Below are positions 1 through 10,743 of a stretch of 64,000 nt of DNA, piece by piece (position 1 is the stretch's first letter; each line of letters begins with the position of its first letter). The notes beneath the pieces are model-generated. The model saw nothing but the letters and a program-made list of their open reading frames with translations. It did no database searches and was not told the DNA's origin. Source of the DNA: Theocolax elegans (taxonomy: Eukaryota; Arthropoda; Insecta; Hymenoptera; Cerocephalidae). The position numbers and the translations under genes were made by a program. The stretch covers positions 20,972,648 to 21,036,647 of the forward strand of contig CM047425.1 of the NCBI GenBank assembly GCA_026168455.1, written 5' to 3'.

Positions 1-3000
1 GTGTAGAACATTTAATAAATACAAAACAAATGACGTATACTTATTTATTGATTATTTACTTATTCTATAAATTTAATTATACAATAATCTGATAATGTTG
101 CAAGGTTAAACGTCTTAAATTGTAGGCTATCCCAGATAGCATTACAATTAATTCAATCTTTCTGCTTTATCTGAATTGCATAAACATTAGATGCTTGTAT
201 CAATAATGTTCTAAATTTTCAAAAACGAAGTAAATGGTAATAAATAGATATAATATACAAATAAAATAAAACGAGTGAACAAAGAATTGATGATCAATGT
301 TATGGGAATAATTTGCGGGTATCACATGGAAAATCTCTCCCTATAGAGGGTTAATTTGCGCACATAAACAAACAGAGGTACATCAATAATTCAAGCCCGG
401 AATATATAAATAAAGAAAGCAAGCTCGCGCGATGTCTCCTGTTAAATGCAGAACGATACCTGACGCGCAACTGAGAAGCGAGCTGGGGAGGGAATAAAAA
501 AAATTTAGGACGCTCTCGCTTGCGGGTAAAGAAACTTGGCTTATTATCGCTACGAATCGAGGCTAAGACATCGCGAAACAAGCTTGACGCCGCGGGTTCA
601 AAGGTCACGCGCACCAAATTCCACCAACGGCAAGCCTATCGAATTAGTACGATCAAGGCATTTTTTAATTTACCTATCTCCCTTTCTCTCTTTTTCTCTC
701 TTCCGCTCTCTTTTCCTCTTTCTCTCTGTCGGTCAAGGCAATTCAGAACTGCCTGTCATATATAATTCATGCGCGGTGAGATGATGCTAGGTCGATGTAC
801 CAAAGATCGATCGATGTGCATTTTTGGTACGGTTTATGTGCCGATATACGTGGAATATGTTTGTATCCTTTATTCGATCTTATTTATGGATGTTTTTTTC
901 CAACGCGAATAAGATTTTGGTTAATATGTAGGTAATGATTGCAAAAAAGTAGCGTGTATAGTGGATAAAAAAGGAAGATAAATTATTTATATATTTGCTT
1001 TTTTGCCGTCATATTTAAATAACACTTTAAGATTTATTAGAAATTTATTATCGCGTATCAGAATACACACTATTAAAAAAAATGTATTTTTTAAATTATG
1101 GATACTTTCACTAATAAATAAAGTCTTTTTAAAAAAAAAAATAAATCGTAAAAAATGATCTTAAGTGATATTGTTATTTAATACATTACACCATATGTTC
1201 TTGAATATTGAGAAATAACTCGGAGCATTTCCTGTTATTTCGTCGATGTTTTTTTTTATTGTTAACGCAATTTTTACTGTGTAATATTTTATTATTCATT
1301 TAACATTACATTTGTTTATTCACACTGAATCTATTATTAACTCGCTAATACATAAAGATTAAATTAATTACTTTAATCCTACATTGGCATATGTGTTTAA
1401 AGAAAATGTCGAGACGTACGTCGGCGTAAGATAAATCACAATAATTAACCTCTACTTTTTGTAAATCGACATTTTTTTTCCTTTAAAAGTCTGCTCTCGA
1501 AATAATTACTCAATAATTGCATTGAGTTACACTGGTTGTTAAAAGATTATTCATCGCGCAAAAAACGTCAGTGTGTATCTTCTGTTTGAAAATGCAAGAT
1601 TTGCTGTAAAAAAAAGTAAGCAAATAAAGAGAATAATTTGTGGAAGACGTAGAAAGTGAAACAGGAAATCTGTGGTTCAAATGTTATATTTTATATTTAT
1701 ATGACATGTATTTTAAGGAAAAGTAAATGGATAGTTAAAGCGAAGCAGTAACGTTGAATTATTGTTAGAAAGACGTCAATTTGGCATCTATCCAATGAAG
1801 GTAATACACGTGCGTCATAATTTGTATAAAAAAAATATCATAGAGAAATTTTATACTCGTATAGAAACCATATTATCGATTGATTCATATATTTAAACAA
1901 TTTAGGAGAATAATTTATATTAAAAAATAATAATTTAAGTAATTTTAAATCTCCGCAGTGTCAATACACGCTAATGAGGAATATAAAGTAAAATTCTCAT
2001 GAAATATAAAACATCCCCGAATATTTATCCAAACAAATGTAATTATCAGTAATTAGTACTTTGAATTATCACCGCGAGAACATCATAATTTCTCGCAATT
2101 GTTCACGAGTACATTCCCCTTTCGGTATATTACATAATTCTGCGTTATCAAAAAAAAGGAGGAAAAGAAACGAGTACATATCAAAGAAGTAAGGAGAAAA
2201 AAAAATGTTAAGAAGTCGTGTCCGCGATCTGTTACGCTGGTAGTACCCAGTCGAGGGAGCGCAAATTGCAGGTTGCCGCAAAGAGTCTCAAGAGAGGAAG
2301 GAAGCAACGTACCGACTCCCACGTCCGTATAGTGTAACGCCATGGCGCACTCGTCGTTATACGCGCGCATATCGGCGTGAGTAACGACCGGACAAGAAGT
2401 TAAATAAAGGGCGCCTCTATCAATATTTCTTTTCCTTCTTTAGTGCGAGATGTCTAATTTGGTTGTAAAAATCTTTTATTACTGAATTTGACTTTATATT
2501 AAAACATAATAATTGTCTATAGAATCTACGAGATACGGTGTAACGTTGACTCGGCAGTTTATGTATTTCTGCCTCGTGATTCATTGTTAACGATGTATAT
2601 CGCATAAATTTGTTGTCATACCCAAAGAGGCTAAACATTTGATTATCAAAGCGCAGGAGGAGCAGCCTCCCTTTGATCTAAAACCGCAATATTAACAATA
2701 AGTGCACAGTGTTCATTAACTCTTAATTAAAGCCAATCGGCGTATCTATCAGCGTAAACTCAGTACCAGTGTGGATATGTACGTGTGGGTTTTTTTAAAC
2801 TGTCAACAACGATCGGAAAAGAAAAAGGAGTGAATTTAATCAACCTCTCATCGACGAATTTCTCAAGCTAGTTTTGATCGACCTCCATCTGACCTCGTCG
2901 CATCTCGGAACCAATTAACGTCACATGTGTAAGTTATGTTCAAAAGTAAGTCATGACCTGCTCGAGCTCCAGACAATGACCCGACACTAACTTGATTAAG

Positions 3001-3193
3001 GAACAAAAGGATGAGCTGTATGTTCGCATTAATACATCCAATAAAGCCTGACATGTTCAACCAAAAGTAAAAATGTTAACCAACAAAATCAAAACAACTA
3101 CGTAGCCGTACTTAATGTTCGTACTAATTTTTAATTGCATTGTACAAGCAGACACATTCCATTAATATAGGCTATATAGCAGATGATTCTAAG
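1..3193. other. gene-free AT-rich stretch
   Basis: I see no supportable gene here; the short open frames lack splice context and have no coding look. A CpG-richer patch at about 410-620 is followed by a pyrimidine-rich CTCTTTC tract at about 660-735. A second CpG-richer patch lies at about 2,210-2,400. The remainder is A/T-rich sequence with A and T homopolymer runs. Confidence 0.6.
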
Positions 3194-3359
3194 ATACTCT
3201 AAATCTTTCGCATATTATCAATTACACGAATTTTTTAAATATCCAACTAATTCAAAGTGAACATTCGATATTTGCAATACTCTAAATCTTTCGCATATTA
3301 TCAATTACACGAATTTTTTAAATATCCAACTAATTCAAAGTGAACATTCGATATTTTGC
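3194..3359. repeat. 83-bp tandem duplication, two copies
   Basis: The segment starting ATACTCTAAATC at 3,194 repeats from 3,277 with an 83-bp period. The two copies appear identical except for one extra T near the end of the second, in the run before GCAAT. So little divergence suggests a recent duplication. It contains no open reading frame. Confidence 0.95.
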
Positions 3360-5730
3360 AATTTAAAATTTAATGACACTAATACATTTTTTAAATATAC
3401 AAATACGTATTATCCCCTCATTAATTGGATTGTGAACTATCAATTAGCAAGAAAGCGCAGTGTTAGGATATATTTTGCAGGTACTATTCATGCGAATCCT
3501 TCTATCATGTCTGAGCAAGAGCCAAGATGTCGTGATGTTACCGTGGCGAAAGCACGTGTTTTCCGTGTTGACGGTTAATCCAACGAGGTCTCGGCACCTT
3601 TCGATCCGAGCTGGCCCTATTTACAGCCAAGGGGCGAAGGGAATCAGCCTCGTTAGAATCTACCGCGCATCGTCGATCGGAAAAATGTGATCCTCGATGT
3701 GCACACAACTTTGCTCTCGTGGGTATAGAGGAAGCAAGATTTCGAGTAAAGATTGTCGATTAAGGAAGGGGGTTATATGTTCATTTAGAAAAGATTTTAT
3801 TTATTTCATACAGGCACATGTTACAAATATATAATATACATTTCATGCGATTTTTATCTAAAGATACAAATAATGTTGTTCATTTTGAAATCTCCATGAA
3901 AGTTTTATAAAAATGTTGTAAGTTGCTATATTTTTAAATATATGCGAGAATATCTGTTTTTTCCTTTTTCACATATAAATGTACATAATTATAAATGATC
4001 TAACATTTACGTATTTCTAAAATTGCACGCATAATAAGAGAATTAATAAAGTAATTAATTTAATCATTTCTGATATTGGCTTGTGTTCCTTAAAAAATTG
4101 AAAAACGAAAAGGTTAAACTGTTTTAAAATGAAGGTACATTTCTCAGGAAATGTACGTGTATTCCAACGTAAAAGTGTGAAAGATTGTTCAATATAAATC
4201 CATAACCTTCCTGAACGAGGAACCGTTGGAACGCAAATTTCGAATCAGTATTCGATCCGTAAGAATCAGGATCGAAATTGGGGCAGACTTGAGGACGACG
4301 TCGCGTGGGAAAATCAGCGAAGACACGAAATTGAATGGTGTCAAAGCGTGCGGGCTATCTTTAAGCGTAATTTTTCTCGAAGTGAAAGAGAATGATGCAC
4401 GGGGGTGGTAAATCGGAGGGAAAGAGCAGCGAAAAGATACGGTTCCGATAACTGCACCGATAACAGTCGTAAGTACTCGCGTTCTATCTGGGGTATTCCG
4501 TGATCTCTGTTACACCTTTTCGTTCGTGTTGATTTTAATAGATCAAGGTGAACTTTGGGTTAACTATTTATCTAACGATGTCAGATATACTTTTAAATTG
4601 TAGAGCTCTTATCATTTTGGTAGTAGTATATCAGTTACTACGTGCACTCTAAAATTTTATAAGATTTTTATACATGTATAGTGCAGTTAAAATATTGCCT
4701 TGGATAATTCATTTTAACTATTGATTATTTAATTTAAACATTTTACAGTTACAGGTAATATACACTATATTCTTTAAATATAATAAATATAAAATATAAA
4801 ATATTTTCATATACAAAAATTCATATGTATTTTTAAAACTGTATTGTATCTACGTAAAAGTTAATGCATTATCAATATGTCGAACAAAAAACTGATATAT
4901 AGTTATAAGATTTATTTACATATGAATAAAGTTAATTGAGCAATCCAATGTATATAAAGATTATAAAATTTCAATTACAATTTTGAATTACATGTAACAA
5001 CGTTCAATTGATAATAAACATACTAATTATCGTAATATCGTGAAGTGTACGAATTGACGCGGAAGACTCCAGGTAGGAGAATCTGTCAGGTATCGGGCAA
5101 GCTTACACGAGGAAAGAAGAATTGAAGGATGAAGGTAGAAGCGCACGATTGCAGCTAAAAAGGAGAACAATCGATAAAGGGGTATGTATATGCATATATA
5201 TATGTATATGTATATGTATATATGTATGTATACACGTGTAGACGTAACGACGCCCGGCGGGTCTCTGCATATTTCCGAGGTGTACGCACTGCTGCGAAAT
5301 TTCGCTAAGGTGCACTGCACCGTGCGCCTCGAGATTGATGATTTTTTTTTCTTCTCTTCTTTTTTATGAAAGAGTGCCGCGGTTGCGCCGACTGACGCCA
5401 CGCAGTAAAACCGATTGATGCTCCGCACGATGCATGGATAATGAGAGAAAGAGAGAGGGAAACTAAGAAGCAGATCGTGATTGATCGACTTGTTTGTGAA
5501 TGCTTTTAATTGCGTTTTTGTTTATGATATATACATATATGTGTACATATACATACGTACATATACGTATACATACGTACGTACACATCATGCGTATATG
5601 TATACATTGGTATACAGTTTGACGTTTATTTGATAGCTTCAGGATGATTGCGGTATTATTTCGATATACCTTCATTTCGTCATTCTCTTATGTGTGTATA
5701 CATTTGTATAGGAAAAGCTGTAAGGATACT
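3360..5730. other. gene-free stretch with two CpG-richer patches
   Basis: No gene is supportable. CpG-richer patches lie at about 3,530-3,720 and 4,210-4,470, and a mixed patch at 5,230-5,420. Alternating ATATGT/TACGTA runs occur at 5,182-5,232 and about 5,525-5,600. These account for the low-complexity open frames (Ile/Tyr/His runs) in this part. Confidence 0.55.
5182..5232. repeat. TATATG-type microsatellite
   Basis: An alternating purine-pyrimidine run of TATG/TATATG units. Translations across it give Tyr-Met or His-Ile runs, which are artefacts of the repeat. Confidence 0.85.
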
Positions 5731-5732
5731 TA

Positions 5733-8652
5733 CACAGAAAAAAAAATTTGTTTGAATCAAAAAAATATATTTGTTTGAATTCAGTTTATTTGATTCAAAT
5801 AATTATTTTTTTTTATATAAATAAAATTTAATTGAATTAATAAAACTAATTATTTGTTTTTATGCACACAATTTTATTGATTTATTATTACTTAAATCAA
5901 ATAAATTTTACTTGAATCATTAAAATATTTTTTCAATTTTATTTTATCGTTTATTTGAAATGAAAAAACCCATTTTTTCCCATGTTTTAAAAATACCCAA
6001 TAAAATGGTAAACATAAATTAAGCAATTAATTTATTTAGTTCAATGAAAAAATTGCATTAATTTAAAAAATGGATTTAATTGAAAATATTTCTTTCATAT
6101 AAGTACATATTTCTTCAAAATGCTAGAATATTTGGTTAAATTTATTAAATAATTTTTTAATTTAACGAAATGAACTACATAAATTAATGTTTCTTTCACT
6201 TATTAAATTAATGCAAATATTAAATTAATTCAAGTAAATGTTTGTTCAAAAAAATTATATGGGTTGATAAAAAATTTTTGATTATACAAAATAATTATTT
6301 TGTTAAATTAAATAAATAATTTTTTTTCTCTTAATATTATTTTTATTTCAATTGAGAAGTTTGATTTTATAAAAGCAAAAAAGTAAATTATTTTAAAAGA
6401 TGGGTTTAGTATGATATAACTTTACTTGAACAATTAAGTAACATTAAAAAAATAATTTTTCTCAATTAAATAAATATTTTTTAAAGTGGATTTGCTAAAG
6501 TTAAAATTATATTTTATTGTTTCAATAAAATGTATACTTATTTTAACTAAATTAGGAATCTTTGTTTTAAAATAATAAATTTACTTAATTCAACTATATT
6601 TTTTTTTAATTCAACACTCCATTTGAGTGAAATAAATAATTAAATATTTTAATAGTAAAAAAATTTGTGTTTTTAATTTGGTATGTACTTATTACTTTAA
6701 TTTTTGTAACTAAATGAATTGAAAATTATAAAACGCGTTCAGTTTTACGTTGCTTTAAAATAATATGTTATATTATAAAACTTATAATAATTCAGGGACC
6801 TACCTGCATCGACTCTCTAAACAGTACCCGTTATAATTGGTAATTAAAAAAAAAAGTTTTGATAAAATAAATTAATTTTAAAGAAATATTTTATTAAAAC
6901 AAAGAAACATACGCTTATTAAATGGAATAAATACTTTTTTGAAGCGATGTAATAATTTATTTGTATTAACTGCATTTTTATTAGAAAAAATAAAATCCGT
7001 ATGAAATAAAGTAATTTTAAAGAAAGATTTTATTAAAACAAAGAAACATACGCTTATTGAAGGAAATAAATACTTTTTTGAAGCGATGTAATAATTTATT
7101 TGTATTAAATGCATTTTTATTAGAAAAAATAAAATTCATATGAAATAAAGTAATTCTAAAGAAATGTTTTATTGAAACACAGAAATATTAGTTTATTGAA
7201 GGAAATAAATACTTTTTTAAAGCGATGTAATAATTTATTTGTATTAACTGCATTTTTATTAGAAAAAATAAAATCCATATGAAATAAAGTAATTTTAAAG
7301 AAATATTTTATTAAAACAAAGAAACATACGCTTATTGAAAGAAATAAATACTTTTCTGAAGCGATGAATATTGGTTTATTGAATTAAATAAATTTTTTTT
7401 TGAAACGATGGAATAATTTATTTGAATGTTCACTGGTTTTGGTAAAAATATTCCAATCAATTTTTGAAAAAAATAAAGTTATTAAAATAATTTTTTTTGC
7501 TTTTTAAGTTAAATAAACCATTTACTTAAATAAGAGAGCTTTCGGCAACGACCGCTAGGGGGATCCAAGTTTCCCGCAAGCGGCCAAAAATTTTATCGGT
7601 TCATATAAAAGAAACTTTCAATAGTATAAAATTAAATCGAGAAGCGAATTGAAAAAACGTTTTCTTGAATCAAGGAAATAATTTACTAAAATTCGCTGTA
7701 CTATATTAAGGTAAGTAAGAAACATTAATTAAATAGAGTTATAGAATCAAATACTCTTCATTTCATCCAATTAAATAAACTATTTACTCAATTTCGGTGT
7801 TTCGGTCGTCGTATGAAAACTAGATTCAAGTAACAGATAATTTACATAAAAGATGAAGATGCGTTATATTAAGAAAACAAGTGCATTAGAACTACAAACT
7901 CAAGGATGCTCGATGTAATTAAATGTACATTGGATTCAATGGGCCATTGAACATAATCGAAGAAACGAAAATAGTATCAAAGGAAATAATAACTTTTTTA
8001 TGTTAAATAAAAAATTATTTGATTTAAAAAAAGATTTTCTTAATTTAAATGTATAGTTCAATTAAATGAAATAAATGTTTCATTCAAATAAATAAATTTA
8101 TTAATCAAATTTACAGAGCAGTAATTAGGAAAAGAAATATTAATTTTGTTTTAAATATATATTTACCTTGAAGCAAATAACACTATTATTAATATAATTA
8201 CAAAATATTATGAAATTGAATAAATATTTTATTAGTATCAGATAAATGAAACAAATAGGATTAAATAAATATCTTTTAAAACAATTAAATAATTTATTTG
8301 TTTCTGACACATCAATTTTATAAAACATTGAAATATTTTGTTCGATCGAAAAAAATTTTTGTTGGTTTAATAAAATTGTTTGGTTTAAGTGACTAAATAT
8401 TTGTTACAAATAACTAATTATTTACTTGTGTGTTAATATAGCAGATTTTAATTCAATGAATAATTTGCTTGTTTAAAAGAAATATGTTGGTCAATACAAC
8501 GCAATATTTATTTATTTTTAATATAGATTAATTTTGTTCAAATAAATATATTTTATTAATTTAACAAAACGGATTCTTCAAATATAGTGAAAGAAATAAT
8601 TTACTTGATTCAAAAAAAATTTTTTTGAATTCAGTAAATTTTTTTTTCAGTG
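5733..8652. mobile_element. 2.9-kb AT-rich non-autonomous TIR element
   Basis: The left end reads CACAGAAAAAAAAATTT from 5,733. The right end, reverse-complemented, reads CACTGAAAAAAAAATTT from 8,652. The two match at 16 of 17 bases, and weaker similarity continues inward (TGAAT then CAAAAAAAT on both sides). Each end is flanked by TA (5,731-5,732 and 8,653-8,654), which fits a TA target-site duplication as in Tc1/mariner-type elements. The interior is extremely AT-rich, is built from variants of an ATTTGATTCAAATAA-like word, and carries a 139-bp tandem array. No transposase frame is visible. I infer a large non-autonomous element; an AT-rich satellite block with chance inverted ends is the alternative. 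Confidence 0.6.
6870..7420. repeat. 139-bp tandem array, about 3.7 copies
   Basis: The word AAAGAAATATTTTATT or a close variant starts at 6,880, 7,019, 7,158 and 7,297, so the period is exactly 139 bp each time. Each unit also carries an ACATACGCTTATT-like segment, a GAAGCGATG-like segment and TGCATTTTTATTAGAAA. The fourth unit decays after about 7,365. A minus-strand open frame at 6,878-7,114 is only this repeat read in one frame. Confidence 0.92.
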
Positions 8653-8654
8653 TA

Positions 8655-9800
8655 TGAATCATCTTTGTAAGGTAAAAAAGTTATTATTAGAGATAAACAG
8701 ACACGATTCGAAGTTGAGTTTGTTGAGCTAATTGTGACTAAATTACAACATTACACGAATTTTAACCTGTTTTCTTGTATAAATATGTAGTGAAGTCGTA
8801 TTTTTCTCTCTCGTTCATTAGTTCTTAACATTTAACTTCCAGTTTACTTGAATAATAAAAGTTTTGTTACAGCATACTATATAAAATGTAAATATACCAA
8901 TAATATAACCATCTTGGAAGCCTGATTTTCTTTTTGGTATTTTAGTAGAAGCATATATATTTATAGAAAACTTTTAAGATTTTAAATTTCCGGTGGCGGA
9001 ATGATGGATACACACACCGAAACAGTCAAATAAACTACACCGATCGTCTCCCGCACACTATAGGTGATAAATCTACCCTATAAAATCCACTAAGAGTGGA
9101 GAATTCGGCGTGAGGAGAAACAATAATTGAAGAAAATTAAACTATGTATATTTCCTTGTATTCACATCCTAACACTAAAAGAAACAAATAATTATTGCAT
9201 TAAAGCATTGATAAAGAAAATAAATAAATTCAACAGTGCATATAATACGATACACAAACATTCCGACCATGAATGTTACGGATGTTCTAGTAGTATATTA
9301 AAGATTTTAGCATCCAGTTACTATACTTTCTCTTGTATAAATAAAATCTATAAATGGTAGAGTCATCATTGTGAAAATGAATCAGCACTTAAGGCGACAA
9401 TTCACGAACCGTTATTGTACATCCAACGCTCAAAATAGATTACCGTTTAAACTCTACGATACTTTTAAGACAGTTCAACTTTTAAAAATTTATTTTGCCA
9501 ATTAATGCTCTATATCGACAATACAAATAGAAAATAAATACCGTATTGATTAGTATTTAATGATTATAATTATACATTACTAATGAAATTCCATACACGG
9601 AGAAAATATTTTATAAAATATTTTATTATATTACATGATATTACTTATAAAAAATTACGATACTCTTAGGACAATCACTAAACAGTTTAAAATCAATTTT
9701 AATAATTCAAACGTAATAATACTACGTGTGGTAATATATTATATATTTGTACAGCATATTATGTTATTTCTAAAAGATAAGGTAAGTTCTCTCATCTTTT
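8655..9800. other. gene-free stretch
   Basis: No gene is supportable. A more complex patch at 8,990-9,120 starts with GGTGGCGGAATGATGG, which loosely recalls the GGTGGCGGAGTGGCGG start of the 5S-like unit at 19,450. It may be a worn relic of a related repeat, but the match is too short to call. A CACGGAGAAAAT motif at about 9,597 resembles a MITE end, but I found no partner. Confidence 0.5.
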
Positions 9801-10052
9801 GATACACTAGTGTAGTAAACTTTGCTAGACCTGGTCTCAATAAATATATATATACAGTATACGTACCGAATATAATTTTCCTATTTTATAATGCACCAGT
9901 ACAGTAAAATTTATCAGACACGATCTCAAATATGTATAAGATATACGTACTAAATATTATTTTTAACAGTTTTTGATGCACCAGTGTAGTATAATTTATC
10001 AAATCCAGGCTCAAATAAGTACGAGGTATGTATACCGAATATTACTTTTCTC
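9801..10052. repeat. diverged tandem repeat, three copies of 85-89 bp
   Basis: Three successive copies begin with ATACACTAGTGTAGTA (9,802), ATGCACCAGTACAGTA (9,891) and ATGCACCAGTGTAGTA (9,976). Each continues through a TTTATCA-like segment and a CTCAA motif to a TATACGTACCGAATAT-like end. Spacing is 89 and then 85 bp. Divergence suggests an old array. Confidence 0.85.
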
Positions 10053-10054
10053 AA

Positions 10055-10066
10055 AGTCACGTGACT
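10055..10066. promoter_or_regulatory. palindromic E-box AGTCACGTGACT
   Basis: A perfect 12-bp palindrome centred on CACGTG, the core bound by bHLH factors of the CLOCK/CYCLE, MITF or USF kind. No gene start is evident nearby, so function is speculative. Confidence 0.25.
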
Positions 10067-10405
10067 GTGCGTTTGCGAAAACGGGAAGGGTATTCTCATA
10101 GTATCGGTACCAACTGTGCGAGTATGAGTAGCAGGCCGCAAGTAAAATATCAAAATTTCAGTAGTATCATAACTTACATAACCTATTTATCTTACGAATG
10201 TTATTATGTTAAAAAAACTAGTTGTAATTTATAATTGTTGAAAGAATCAATTATAGTGCAGTAGATATAAAATTTAATCGTACACGAACCTGTTAAAGAT
10301 TGTTTCAAAGCTAATTTAAATTTGATTGACTTGACAAATTTTTATTCACTTAATATAAAAACTTAAAACAAAACAGTTAAAATTAAGGTTAACTATAAAA
10401 AAAAT

Positions 10406-10743
10406 CTGACAGGACATCAATATACTATAATTTCATATAGAAAATTCAAGCTTTTTTAAAGAGCTTTTCATTGGTTTTTTTTTAAATATTTTCCTTTATC
10501 ATGTTTAAGGAAGCTACAAAAGTTTTTATGCGAACAAATATATTATTTTTCAGTTCTAAAAATATTAGTATTTAAAAGACCAAAGATCAATTGTTTGTAT
10601 GACTGTCAAATATATAAAAAAAATAAGAAACCATTTTTTAACGTAGCTTCTTCAGGAAAAAATTTTAAAAAACCAATTGTGAGCATTCAAAAAGGCTTTA
10701 ATTTTCATCACATGAAATTATAGTATACCCATGTCCTTGTCAG
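10406..10743. mobile_element. 338-bp MITE with long inverted arms
   Basis: The left arm starts CTGACAGGACAT at 10,406. The right arm, reverse-complemented from 10,743, starts CTGACAAGGACAT. Both continue through TATACTATAATTTCAT, an A-rich segment, CATTGG/AATTGG, TTTTTT and a GAAGCTAC word. The arms span roughly 95-120 bp each with small indels around a core of about 100 bp. No open reading frame is present. I could not see a clear target-site duplication, so the superfamily is open. Confidence 0.8.

Noticed and set aside
5027..5428. 133-codon minus-strand open frame
   Set aside because: Its core is Ile/Tyr/His repeats from the TATATG microsatellite.
6878..7114. 78-codon minus-strand open frame with internal peptide repeat
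   Set aside because: It is the 139-bp tandem array read in one frame.
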